Part shown: one piece after another, positions 8,328 to 16,257 of the stretch
Numbering within the stretch: position 1 is the stretch's first letter
How the letters are laid out: each line of letters begins with the position of its first letter
Assembly: GCF_900108015.1 (NCBI RefSeq)
Contig: NZ_FNVP01000005.1
Location: forward strand, 164,499-228,498
Direction: 5' to 3'
Origin: Flavobacterium urumqiense
Lineage (GTDB): Bacteria; Bacteroidota; Bacteroidia; Flavobacteriales; Flavobacteriaceae
Length of the DNA: 64,000 nucleotides
The notes under the pieces: model-generated
The model's database searches: none
What the model was told of the DNA's origin: nothing
What the model saw: the letters and a program-made list of their open reading frames with translations, nothing else
Program-made: the position numbers and the translations under genes

Positions 8328-9569
8328 CTACTCATATCGCAAAGCCTCAATCGGATCCAACAAAGCCGCTTTTACAGCAGGATATAAACCGGAAAATATT
8401 GCTACAAGAAAACTCGTAATAAAGGCTGCTGATATGGCTCCCCATGGAATTACAAAAACAAAATTCATGGCTGTCGCAATGCCAAAACCAATTAATATTC
8501 CAAAAATTATTCCTGCCAAACCGCCTAATTGACCAATTAATAAAGTTTCTATAAAAAATTGAACGGCAATTGTTATTTTTTTAGCGCCCAATGCCTTACG
8601 AACACCTATTTCTCGGGTGCGCTCGGTCACGGAAACAATCATAATATTCATTAAAGCGATCGAAGATCCAAAAACGGTAATGATGCCAATAAGCCAAGAC
8701 GCAAGTCCAAGATATTTGGTAATTCCCAAGATTCGATTAATTAAGTCATCACTTCGAACTACTCCAAAATTATTGTCTTTTACCGGACTTAATTTGCGAA
8801 CACTTCTCATCGTGCTTATGGCGTTGTCAATGGCTTGATCCAGCAATTCTTTTCTGGAAACCATGACGCTTGTCGTGTAATTTATATTAGGTGCTGTAAA
8901 CAGGGAACGCGCTACTTGAATAGGAATCAAAATCCTTAAATCTTGCTTATTGCCAAAAGTGGCCCCTTTTTCTTTTAAAACGCCAATAACTCTAAATCGG
9001 GCTCCTCTAATAGATATAATTTTGTCAATTGGATTAACATCTTTGAGCAATCCCTTCTCGAAATCAGAACCAACAACACAAACATAAGCATTGTTTTGAA
9101 TATCAAATCCAGTAAAATTTCGCCCTGAACTTGTTTCTAAACCGGAATTGGTCATGAAATATTCGTCGACTCCAACAATTGCATTTTCAGGATCCGTTTT
9201 AGCCCCTTCATATTTCACTTCGGCAGTAGTTGTAGCCGTAAAAGAAAGCGAAGTTTCGGTAAAAGGATATTTATACTTATTTTTGAAAGCAACGGCTTCC
9301 GGGTAGGAAATGATTGGATTTATGATTTTTCGTTCCTCACCGCCTTGTCTTCGAGCCGTATTTTCGTACTGATTGACATTAAAAGTGTTGGCTCCCATTG
9401 AAGCAAAATCAGATGAAATCGTGTTTTCTAAAGCAGCAACAACAGTCAGAATTCCAACCAATGCAGTAATTCCAATAGCAATTATCAAAACCGTAAGAAT
9501 GGTTCTTAACAACTGCGTTTTGATAGATCCTAAAGCGATCCGAATATTTTCTTTGAATAATTTTAGCAT
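8328..9569 (-). CDS. ABC transporter permease, MacB/FtsX type
   Basis: 413 residues. One N-terminal membrane helix (TILTVLIIAIGITALVGI, about 25-42) is followed by a MacB-like periplasmic domain (about 50-280) and three C-terminal helices of the FtsX domain. The conserved VTERTREIGVRKALGA segment precedes the second helix of the C-terminal part, and the protein ends in the typical DPIEALRYE. Such permeases act by mechanotransmission with a MacB/LolD-like ATPase to move lipoproteins or peptides or to drive envelope processes. No ATPase gene is adjacent, so its partner must be elsewhere. Confidence 0.92.
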   Translation of the reverse strand: MLKLFKENIRIALGSIKTQLLRTILTVLIIAIGITALVGILTVVAALENTISSDFASMGANTFNVNQYENTARRQGGEERKIINPIISYPEAVAFKNKYKYPFTETSLSFTATTTAEVKYEGAKTDPENAIVGVDEYFMTNSGLETSSGRNFTGFDIQNNAYVCVVGSDFEKGLLKDVNPIDKIISIRGARFRVIGVLKEKGATFGNKQDLRILIPIQVARSLFTAPNINYTTSVMVSRKELLDQAIDNAISTMRSVRKLSPVKDNNFGVVRSDDLINRILGITKYLGLASWLIGIITVFGSSIALMNIMIVSVTERTREIGVRKALGAKKITIAVQFFIETLLIGQLGGLAGIIFGILIGFGIATAMNFVFVIPWGAISAAFITSFLVAIFSGLYPAVKAALLDPIEALRYE

Positions 9570-9634
9570 AGTTTCTATTTGACACGAAAATACAATTTTT
9601 GTTACAAATTTTCTTTTCTAAAATCCTGATTTAT

Positions 9635-9781
9635 TTTTAGGAGCTATTTCCAGCTTTCGTTACAATCAAGCATTAAAAATAATTTATTTTCAATTGTCAA
9701 AAAGGAGCTTCCTTTGGTCGCTCTTTTCGCCAAGAAAATAATATTATTTTTAGCGCTTAATTTCCGCTCCAATCCGGGCTA
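9635..9781 (+). repeat. Dispersed repeat family, copy A
   Basis: The left end TTTTAGGAGCTATTTCC and right end TCCGCTCCAATCCGGGCTA match the other three copies (16161, 23813 minus, 33817). The core differs from theirs but is self-complementary: AAAAATAAtttATTTTC pairs with GAAAATaatATTATTTTT, and the long loop holds a second hairpin (GGAGC with GCTC). It lies in the divergent intergenic region between the permease and hisS. The remaining 9782-9934 shows no gene; its last part has the short degenerate words (aattcgtaattcataattcg) common in flavobacterial spacers. Confidence 0.75.
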
Positions 9782-9934
9782 ATGATTCGGGAAATAAAAT
9801 GCGAATTTTTTTAGAAAGAATTATTTTAAAAAGTAAGATATTTGCAAAGAATTACAATTTTAGAATTCCGATCTGCGATTTTGAGTTGTTTGATAGTTTT
9901 TTTAAATTCGTAATTCATAATTCGTAAATCAACA

Positions 9935-11584
9935 ATGGCATCAAAACCGAGCATTCCAAAAGGCACAAGAGATTTTTCCCCAACTGAGGTGGCAAAACGT
10001 CAATATATCATTCAGATTATAAAAAGTAATTTCGAGAAATTCGGTTTCCAACCTATAGAAACACCTTCATTCGAAAACTCCGAAACCTTAATGGGGAAGT
10101 ACGGAGAAGAAGGCGATCGCCTGATTTTCAAAATATTAAATTCCGGAGAATATGTTTCTAAATTTAACGATACACTTGTTGAGTTTATACGCTTTTCTAT
10201 AATATATCATAAAGATTATTTAAAAAAGAAAAATGAATCTTTTGATATGAAAGATTACGATTTTCTATATAAAAAGAATCTTGCGACATATTTAAAAAGT
10301 AAAAACTTATATATTTTTAAAGATGCAACAGTATCAGAGATAGAATTATTGGATGATGTTTTCTATTTTATATTAAAGCGTCTTAAAAAAGATGATTTGC
10401 TTTCAAAAGCAGATTCGGAGTTTGATGATTTTGTTAAAATCATTTTTGCTGATTTTTATTATGAATTGAAGTACAAGTATTTGACTAGTTACATTTCCGA
10501 AAAAGCGTTGCGTTATGACTTAACCGTTCCGTTTGCTCGATACGTTGTACAACACCAAAACGAAATTGAATTTCCATTCAAACGCTACCAAATACAACCG
10601 GTTTGGCGTGCAGACCGTCCACAAAAAGGGCGTTTCAGAGAATTTTTTCAATGTGATGCTGATGTGGTAGGTTCTAAATCGTTATGGCAAGAAGTGGAGT
10701 TGGTACAATTATATGACACTGTTTTTACCGCTTTGGGTTTAAACGCAGTAACCATCAAAATTAACAATAGAAAAATATTATCTGGAATTGCCGAAGTGAT
10801 TGGTGCGTCAGATAAACTGATAGATTTCACAGTAGCTCTGGACAAGCTGGATAAAATAGGCGAGGATGGTGTGAAGAAAGAAATGATGGAAAAAGGGATT
10901 TCTGAAGAAGCCATTCTAAAAGTACAGCCGCTTTTCAGTTTTACAGGAACTATTTCTGAGAAAATAACGCAGCTTTCTGTACTGCTTTCTGAATCAGAAG
11001 AAGGAATGAAAGGAGTAGAAGAATTGCGTTTTATTTGTGAGAATGTAATCAAATTGGGATTGAGTAATTCCATTTTAGATTTAGATGTAACATTAGCAAG
11101 AGGATTAAATTATTACACAGGAGCTATTTTTGAAGTGGCCCCGCCAAAATCGGTTGCAATGGGTTCCATTGGAGGTGGAGGTCGATACGATGATTTGACC
11201 GGGATTTTTGGATTGAAAAATATGAGCGGCGTGGGAATTTCATTCGGATTAGACCGAATTTATTTGGTCGTCGAAGAGCTAAATTTGTTTCCGGAAACAG
11301 TTACGGCAACTTCCAAAGCATTGTTTATTAATTATGGCGATAAAGAAGCTTTTTATGCTTTGCAAGCCATCCAGAAATTGAGAGCTTCAGGAATAAAAGT
11401 AGAATTTTATCCAGATAACACAAAGGTGGCGAAACAATTTCAGCATGCGGATAAACGAGGAATTCCTTATGCAGTGATAATCGGAGAACAGGAAATGGCT
11501 TCCAATTCCTATTTGCTTAAAAATCTGATTACGGGAGAACAGGTTTCGCTTAATTTTGAAAATTTAAGAAATGCACTTTCATAG
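9935..11584 (+). CDS. hisS: Histidyl-tRNA synthetase with a large catalytic-domain insert
   Basis: 549 residues, well above the usual 420-460. Class II motif 1 lies in the N-terminal PRGTRDF-like region through [11 protein letters not shown] (42-52). Motif 2 is in [25 protein letters not shown] (about 207-231), the histidine-specific motif is [14 protein letters not shown], and motif 3 is [14 protein letters not shown]; a C-terminal anticodon domain follows. Residues 72-186 replace a normally short loop: an AT-rich, Lys/Asp/Tyr/Phe-rich, probably helical segment between KILNSG and [13 protein letters not shown]. The reading frame is open throughout and the flanks are highly conserved, so the enzyme is probably functional. 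Confidence 0.96.
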   Translation: MASKPSIPKGTRDFSPTEVAKRQYIIQIIKSNFEKFGFQPIETPSFENSETLMGKYGEEGDRLIFKILNSGEYVSKFNDTLVEFIRFSIIYHKDYLKKKNESFDMKDYDFLYKKNLATYLKSKNLYIFKDATVSEIELLDDVFYFILKRLKKDDLLSKADSEFDDFVKIIFADFYYELKYKYLTSYISEKALRYDLTVPFARYVVQHQNEIEFPFKRYQIQPVWRADRPQKGRFREFFQCDADVVGSKSLWQEVELVQLYDTVFTALGLNAVTIKINNRKILSGIAEVIGASDKLIDFTVALDKLDKIGEDGVKKEMMEKGISEEAILKVQPLFSFTGTISEKITQLSVLLSESEEGMKGVEELRFICENVIKLGLSNSILDLDVTLARGLNYYTGAIFEVAPPKSVAMGSIGGGGRYDDLTGIFGLKNMSGVGISFGLDRIYLVVEELNLFPETVTATSKALFINYGDKEAFYALQAIQKLRASGIKVEFYPDNTKVAKQFQHADKRGIPYAVIIGEQEMASNSYLLKNLITGEQVSLNFENLRNALS

Positions 11585-11603
11585 TCCTATAACTTTACTG
11601 CAT

Positions 11604-11638
11604 AAAAAAAGCTTCGTTTAAAAAACGAAGCTTTTTTT
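11604..11638. terminator. Bidirectional rho-independent terminator after hisS
   Basis: AAAAAAAGCTTCGTTT pairs with AACGAAGCTTTTTTT around an A-rich loop, 20 bases after the hisS stop. This is a strong, nearly symmetrical hairpin. No gene is visible from here to grpE. Confidence 0.88.
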
Positions 11639-11834
11639 AATATAATACAATGGTGAATTAATAATTTTTCAGGGAACCTTAAGTTTAATTTTTATTAAAA
11701 AAAACTCAGACAAATCTATACAAACTATATCGAGATAATCATAAAATTATATTAAAATTTTCACATTGAAGATTTAATTGTTCTAAAAAGAATAAAACGA
11801 AAATTGAGGGGTGTTTTAACAAAAGAGTGACAAT

Positions 11835-11869
11835 TTGACATTTTAAAAGAATTGGCAGTACTTTTGCAA
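11835..11869 (+). promoter_or_regulatory. grpE promoter: Bacteroidota -33/-7 overlapping a sigma-54-like -24/-12
   Basis: TTG at 11835-11837 and TACTTTTG at 11859-11866 (21-base spacer) match the primary-sigma consensus of the phylum. The overlapping stretch 11852-11869 reads TTGGCAGTACTTTTGCAA, which fits the sigma-54 pattern TGGCA-N6-TTGC with GG and GC exactly 12 bases apart. A TGACA-type direct repeat (TGACAATTTGACA, 11828-11840) sits upstream. The ATG is 23 bases downstream. Which sigma factor is used cannot be decided from sequence. Confidence 0.6.
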
Positions 11870-11889
11870 TCTAAAGAAAAGAATAAAAA

Positions 11890-12462
11890 ATGAAGTTTAA
11901 GAATATTTTTAAAAATATAAGTAATATGACTACTGAAAATACAGAAATCGATCAAGAAATAGACGAAGTAACATTAGAAAATAATGCGAACGGAGAACAA
12001 CTTATTATTGAGGAATTAAGTGTAGAAGAGCAATTAACACAAGACTTAGCGAAGGAAAAAGATAAGTATTTACGATTATTTGCTGAATTTGAAAATTACA
12101 AACGAAGAACTACAAAAGAGCGTATTGAGTTGTTTAAAACGGCTAACCAAGAGGTTTTACTTGCGATGCTTCCTGTTTTAGATGATTTTGACAGAGCTTT
12201 GGTTGAAATTAGCAAATCAGAAGATGAACTTTTATTGAAAGGTGTTGAACTTATCCATGAAAAATTAAAAAACACGTTAGTTTCCAAAGGATTAGAACAA
12301 GTTGAGATTAAGGCTGGTGATGTTTTTGATGCCGATTTTGCTGAAGCAATAACGCAAATTCCCGCTCCGAAGATGAAAGGGAAAATTGTTGATATTCTTG
12401 AAAAAGGATACAAATTGGGAGACAAAATTATTCGTTTTCCTAAAGTGGTTATAGGGCAGTAG
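11890..12462 (+). CDS. grpE: Nucleotide exchange factor GrpE
   Basis: 190 residues. An acidic disordered N-terminus is followed by the long dimerisation helix (about 55-105, with LRLFAEFENYKRRT). The C-terminal beta domain ends with the GrpE signature around GYKLGDKIIRFPKVVIG. It releases ADP from DnaK during the chaperone cycle. The ATG at 11890 fits the promoter; an in-frame ATG at 11926 is a possible alternative start giving MTTENTE. It is followed by dnaJ after 78 bases, and dnaK is not in the window. Confidence 0.97.
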   Translation: MKFKNIFKNISNMTTENTEIDQEIDEVTLENNANGEQLIIEELSVEEQLTQDLAKEKDKYLRLFAEFENYKRRTTKERIELFKTANQEVLLAMLPVLDDFDRALVEISKSEDELLLKGVELIHEKLKNTLVSKGLEQVEIKAGDVFDADFAEAITQIPAPKMKGKIVDILEKGYKLGDKIIRFPKVVIGQ

Positions 12463-12467
12463 TAGTA

Positions 12468-12519
12468 GAGACGCGATTTATCGCATCTTTTAGTTAGAGA
12501 GACGCGATAAACCGCATCT
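12468..12519. repeat. Two tandem copies of a 21-bp quasi-palindrome between grpE and dnaJ
   Basis: 12468-12488 (GAGACGCGATTTATCGCATCT) and 12499-12519 (GAGACGCGATAAACCGCATCT) are 10 bases apart and differ at three positions. Each folds back on itself through GACGCGAT/ATCGCaTC. The GTAGAGACGCGAT motif resembles short palindromic repeats seen in many genomes. It lies in the transcribed spacer, so it would form hairpins in the grpE-dnaJ mRNA. Confidence 0.7.
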
Positions 12520-12540
12520 GTACGACATAAAAAAATAAAA

Positions 12541-13656
12541 ATGAAAAAAGATTTTTACGAAATATTAGGCATTTCAAAAAATGCTGATGCTGCCGAAATT
12601 AAAAAAGCATACAGAAAACAAGCGATAGCACATCATCCTGACAAAAATCCTGGAGACAAATCGGCAGAAGAAAAATTCAAATTAGCAGCCGAAGCATATG
12701 AAGTACTAAGTGATGCTCAGAAAAAAGCCAAATATGATCAATACGGTCATCAAGCATTTGATGGTTCAGGTGGTTTTGGCGGAGGTGGTCACGGCGGAAT
12801 GAATATGGATGACATATTTAGTCAGTTTGGTGATATCTTCGGTGGCGGTTTTGGTGGTTTTGGCGGCGGCGGTGGAGGAGGAGTTCGTCGCGCTAAAGGA
12901 AGTAACCTACGTATCAAAGTTAAATTGACACTGGAAGAAATTGCTAATGGTGTTGAGAAAAAAGTAAAGGTAAAACGTAAAGTTCAGGCTCCGGGTGTTT
13001 CGTATAAAACTTGTTCTACTTGTAACGGTCAAGGTCAGGTAATGCGAGTTACCAATACCATTTTGGGTAGAATGCAATCTGCTTCAACCTGCCCAACATG
13101 TGGAGGTTCTGGTCAGATTTTAGATAGAAAACCAGCAGAAGCGGATTCACAAGGAATGATTCTCGAAGACGAAACCGTTTCAATCAAAATTCCTGCCGGT
13201 GTAGTTGACGGAATGCAATTGAAAGTGTCTAACAAAGGGAACGATGCGCCGGGAAATAGTATTCCGGGAGATTTAATTGTTGCCATCGAAGAACTGGAAC
13301 ATGAGTTCTTGAAACGTGAAGGGGAGAATTTGCATTATGATTTATACATCAGTTTTGCTGAAGCTGTTCTTGGAATTTCTAAAGACATTGAAGCGATAAA
13401 TGGTAAAGTGAGAATTAAATTGGAAGAAGGGATTCAATCTGGTAAAATTCTTAGATTAAAAGGAAAAGGAATTCCAAACATCAACGGTTACGGTAGCGGA
13501 GATTTGTTAGTGCATGTTAATGTTTGGACTCCAAAAACATTGAATAAAGAACAAAAACAGTTTTTTGAAAATGCATTAACGGATGAGAATTTTATTCCAA
13601 ATCCTGAAAAGTCAGACAAATCATTTTTTGAGAAAGTAAAAGATATGTTTTCGTAA
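12541..13656 (+). CDS. dnaJ: Chaperone DnaJ with two of four zinc motifs
   Basis: 371 residues. The J domain (1-68) has HPD at 32-34. A Gly/Phe-rich region (about 75-117) is followed by a shortened zinc domain with only two CxxCxGxG motifs (158-165 and 184-191) instead of the four in E. coli DnaJ, then the two C-terminal substrate-binding beta domains. It delivers unfolded clients to DnaK and stimulates its ATPase. To my knowledge the reduced zinc region is also seen in other Flavobacteriia, so it is a lineage trait and not damage. It follows grpE in one operon. Confidence 0.96.
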   Translation: MKKDFYEILGISKNADAAEIKKAYRKQAIAHHPDKNPGDKSAEEKFKLAAEAYEVLSDAQKKAKYDQYGHQAFDGSGGFGGGGHGGMNMDDIFSQFGDIFGGGFGGFGGGGGGGVRRAKGSNLRIKVKLTLEEIANGVEKKVKVKRKVQAPGVSYKTCSTCNGQGQVMRVTNTILGRMQSASTCPTCGGSGQILDRKPAEADSQGMILEDETVSIKIPAGVVDGMQLKVSNKGNDAPGNSIPGDLIVAIEELEHEFLKREGENLHYDLYISFAEAVLGISKDIEAINGKVRIKLEEGIQSGKILRLKGKGIPNINGYGSGDLLVHVNVWTPKTLNKEQKQFFENALTDENFIPNPEKSDKSFFEKVKDMFS

Positions 13657-13694
13657 TACAGACGTAATTTATTCCGTTTGTTTTAAAATAAATA

Positions 13695-13735
13695 AAAAAA
13701 CCCATCCTGGTAAAAAAAACAAGGGTGGGTTTTTT
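13695..13735 (+). terminator. Rho-independent terminator after dnaJ
   Basis: AAAAAACCCATCCT pairs with AGGGTGGGTTTTTT (one G-T wobble), about 40 bases after the dnaJ stop. It closes the grpE-dnaJ operon. Confidence 0.85.
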
Positions 13736-13797
13736 ATGTAACAATTATAACTATTTCGGTACTAATTATTTACTTTTACACCAATTAAAAATTTAGC

Positions 13798-14718
13798 ATG
13801 AGTAATATACTTGAAGTTAATAAAGTCGTGAAGCAATATGGTGATTATGTAGCGCTTAACGAAGTTTCATTAACTGTTCCTAAAGGCAGTATCTACGGGC
13901 TTTTAGGCCCAAACGGAGCAGGGAAAACATCACTAATCCGAATCATAAATCAGATTACTTTACCTGACAGCGGCGAAATTATCCTTGATGGTGAAAAGCT
14001 ACAGCCTAAACACGTTCAATATATTGGATATCTTCCTGAAGAAAGAGGATTATACAATACGATGAAAGTGGGGGAACAATGCCTGTATTTGGCTCAAATG
14101 AAAGGACTTTCAAAAGCAGAAGCCAAAACGCAACTTGAATATTGGTTTGACAGATTAGAAATTCAAGGGTGGTGGAACAAGAAAATTCAGGAACTTTCTA
14201 AAGGAATGGCACAAAAAATTCAGTTTGTGGTATGCGTGTTGCACAAGCCAAAACTGTTAATTTTTGATGAGCCGTTCTCTGGTTTTGATCCGGTAAATGC
14301 CAATATTATCAAAGATGAAATTCTTGCGTTGCGAGAAAATGGAGCTACCATAATTTTCTCGACACATCGTATGGAAAGTGTGGAGGAATTGTGCGATCAT
14401 ATTGCTTTACTTCATAAGTCGAATAAATTGATTGAAGGAAAACTGGATGATGTCAAAAGACAATTTAAAACCAATAGTTATGAGGTGGGTGTTTTATCGG
14501 ATAATGTAGAAGGTTTGATGTATAATATTACGCAAAAATTTACGGTTGGTCCTGCTAATTTCAAATCGCTTAACAACGAATTAAAACTAGAAATTCAATT
14601 GGGGAATGCCACGCCAAACGAGTTATTAAATATTCTGACACAACGCGGACAAGTAACCCATTTTGTAGAAAAAATTCCAAGTGTTAACGATATTTTCATT
14701 CAAACAGTAAGTAAATAG
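13798..14718 (+). CDS. ABC-2 type transporter ATP-binding protein (NatA/YhaQ-like)
   Basis: 306 residues. Walker A is GPNGAGKT (37-44), the ABC signature is LSKGMAQK (about 138), Walker B is LLIFDEPFSGFDP, and the switch histidine lies in FSTHRM. The C-terminal extension of about 80 residues resembles DUF4162 of sodium-export (NatA/YhaQ) ATPases. The permease gene follows 86 bases later on the same strand. The pair probably exports ions or small molecules; substrate unknown. Confidence 0.92.
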   Translation: MSNILEVNKVVKQYGDYVALNEVSLTVPKGSIYGLLGPNGAGKTSLIRIINQITLPDSGEIILDGEKLQPKHVQYIGYLPEERGLYNTMKVGEQCLYLAQMKGLSKAEAKTQLEYWFDRLEIQGWWNKKIQELSKGMAQKIQFVVCVLHKPKLLIFDEPFSGFDPVNANIIKDEILALRENGATIIFSTHRMESVEELCDHIALLHKSNKLIEGKLDDVKRQFKTNSYEVGVLSDNVEGLMYNITQKFTVGPANFKSLNNELKLEIQLGNATPNELLNILTQRGQVTHFVEKIPSVNDIFIQTVSK

Positions 14719-14804
14719 ACTTCCTTAGACTTCTTAGGTTTTTAGAAAATCTAAAGGTTTATAATTTTAATAATCTAAAATGTCTAATCATTTAATAAAC
14801 TAAA

Positions 14805-16121
14805 ATGTCTATAATAGCATTAATCATAAAAAGAGAATTTATTTCCAAAGTTCGTAATAAGTCTTTCATAGTAATGACTTTTCTGAGTCCACTATTATTT
14901 GTGGGAATAGCTGCATTTGTGGGCTATTTAAGCTCCATGAAAGCGGACACTAAACGGATTGCTATTCACGATGAATCGGGTTTATTTGTCAAAGAATTCA
15001 CTTCACAGAATACTAAGAAAGGGGAATTTAAATATCTCGATTTGTCTTTGATTAATTTGAAATTTCTTAAAGATAGTATCACTAATGAAAGCTTCGAAGG
15101 ATTGCTATATATCCCAAAAGAAAAAAACACAAAGGATTTTGAAAATAAGATACAATTTATTTCAAACAACAGTCCGAGTATTTCTTTCATCGAAAATGTT
15201 CAGGAAATAATTGCAAAAAAGTTGACCAAAACAAATTTGGAAAATGCACATCTCGATACCTTAGCCATAAAAAATGCCGAATCGAAAGTGAATATCAGCT
15301 TAGCAAAAGCTTCTGGCGAGGAAAGTGTAAAAGGGCTAAACGAAATTAAAATAGGGATTGGCGGCGCCTTTGGATATCTCATTATGATGTTCATCATCAT
15401 TTACGGAAATATGGTAATGCGCAGCGTGATTGAGGAAAAAACAAATCGCATTGTCGAGATTATCATTTCCTCCGTTAAGCCATTTCAACTGATGATGGGG
15501 AAAATTATAGGAACTTCGTTAGCAGGATTATTGCAATTTCTTATTTGGGCCATTATCGGAATGTCATTAATGTTTGCGGCTTCGGTGTTTTTTGGGGTAA
15601 ATGTAGGGCCCACCGCCAGAATTTCACCTGAATTAATGCAAAATGCCCAACAAGAATTTGCCGGAACTGCTCAAATGTATATCAAAGAATTGTGGAATTT
15701 GCCTATTGCAAGCATTTTGGTAGGATTCGTCATTTATTTCATTGGAGGCTATTTTCTTTACAGTTCATTTTATGCCGCAATTGGTGCTGCTGTTGACAAT
15801 CAAACCGATTCTCAACAATTTCTCTTGCCTATCATAATGCCATTAATGTTGAGTGTTTATATCGGTTTTTTTACCGTTATAAATGATCCACATGGGACAA
15901 TTGCAATTATTTTTTCAATGATTCCACTCACATCACCCATCGTTATGCTTATGCGAATCCCGTTTGGCGTACCTTGGTGGCAAATCGCAATATCAATAAC
16001 AATATTATTCGGCACCTTCTTTTCAGTGGTTTGGTTTGCTGCTAAAATATACCGCGTAGGGATACTCATGTATGGCAAAAAACCAACATGGAACGAATTA
16101 TACCGATGGTTAAAATATTAA
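14805..16121 (+). CDS. ABC-2 type permease (NatB/YhaP-like)
   Basis: 438 residues. One N-terminal helix (SFIVMTFLSPLLFVGIAAFVG) is followed by a periplasmic domain of about 130 residues, then five or six helices from residue 185 onwards. The conserved EEKTNRIVEIIISSVKPFQLMMGKIIG stretch is typical of NatB-type ABC-2 permeases. The ATG lies in the second copy of the 12-base direct repeat CTAAAATGTCTA (14775-14786 and 14800-14811). The first copy opens a seven-codon reading frame that stops 2 bases before the real ATG, which may affect initiation. Confidence 0.92.
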   Translation: MSIIALIIKREFISKVRNKSFIVMTFLSPLLFVGIAAFVGYLSSMKADTKRIAIHDESGLFVKEFTSQNTKKGEFKYLDLSLINLKFLKDSITNESFEGLLYIPKEKNTKDFENKIQFISNNSPSISFIENVQEIIAKKLTKTNLENAHLDTLAIKNAESKVNISLAKASGEESVKGLNEIKIGIGGAFGYLIMMFIIIYGNMVMRSVIEEKTNRIVEIIISSVKPFQLMMGKIIGTSLAGLLQFLIWAIIGMSLMFAASVFFGVNVGPTARISPELMQNAQQEFAGTAQMYIKELWNLPIASILVGFVIYFIGGYFLYSSFYAAIGAAVDNQTDSQQFLLPIIMPLMLSVYIGFFTVINDPHGTIAIIFSMIPLTSPIVMLMRIPFGVPWWQIAISITILFGTFFSVVWFAAKIYRVGILMYGKKPTWNELYRWLKY

Positions 16122-16160
16122 TACTTTGGTTTGTTTCCGCTTCGTTAAAATTTAATTAAT

Positions 16161-16244
16161 TTATGGAGCTGTTTCCCGCTTTCCGTTGCAATCTTTTTAT
16201 TTTTAAAGAAAAAATAAAAAGGATTTTCACTTCAATCCGGGCTA
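16161..16244 (+). repeat. Dispersed repeat family, copy B
   Basis: GGAGCTGTTTCCCGCTTTCC with GTTGCAATC at the left and TTCACTTCAATCCGGGCTA at the right. The core CTTTTTATTTTT/AAAAATAAAAAG is a perfect 12-base stem, unrelated in sequence to the core stems of the other copies. It lies between the ABC-2 permease and the response regulator. Confidence 0.82.
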
Positions 16245-16257
16245 AAAAAATAAAAAT

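Noticed and set aside
13012..13116. DnaJ zinc region as a deletion
   Set aside because: The frame and flanking domains are intact, and to my knowledge the two-motif form also occurs in other Flavobacteriia.
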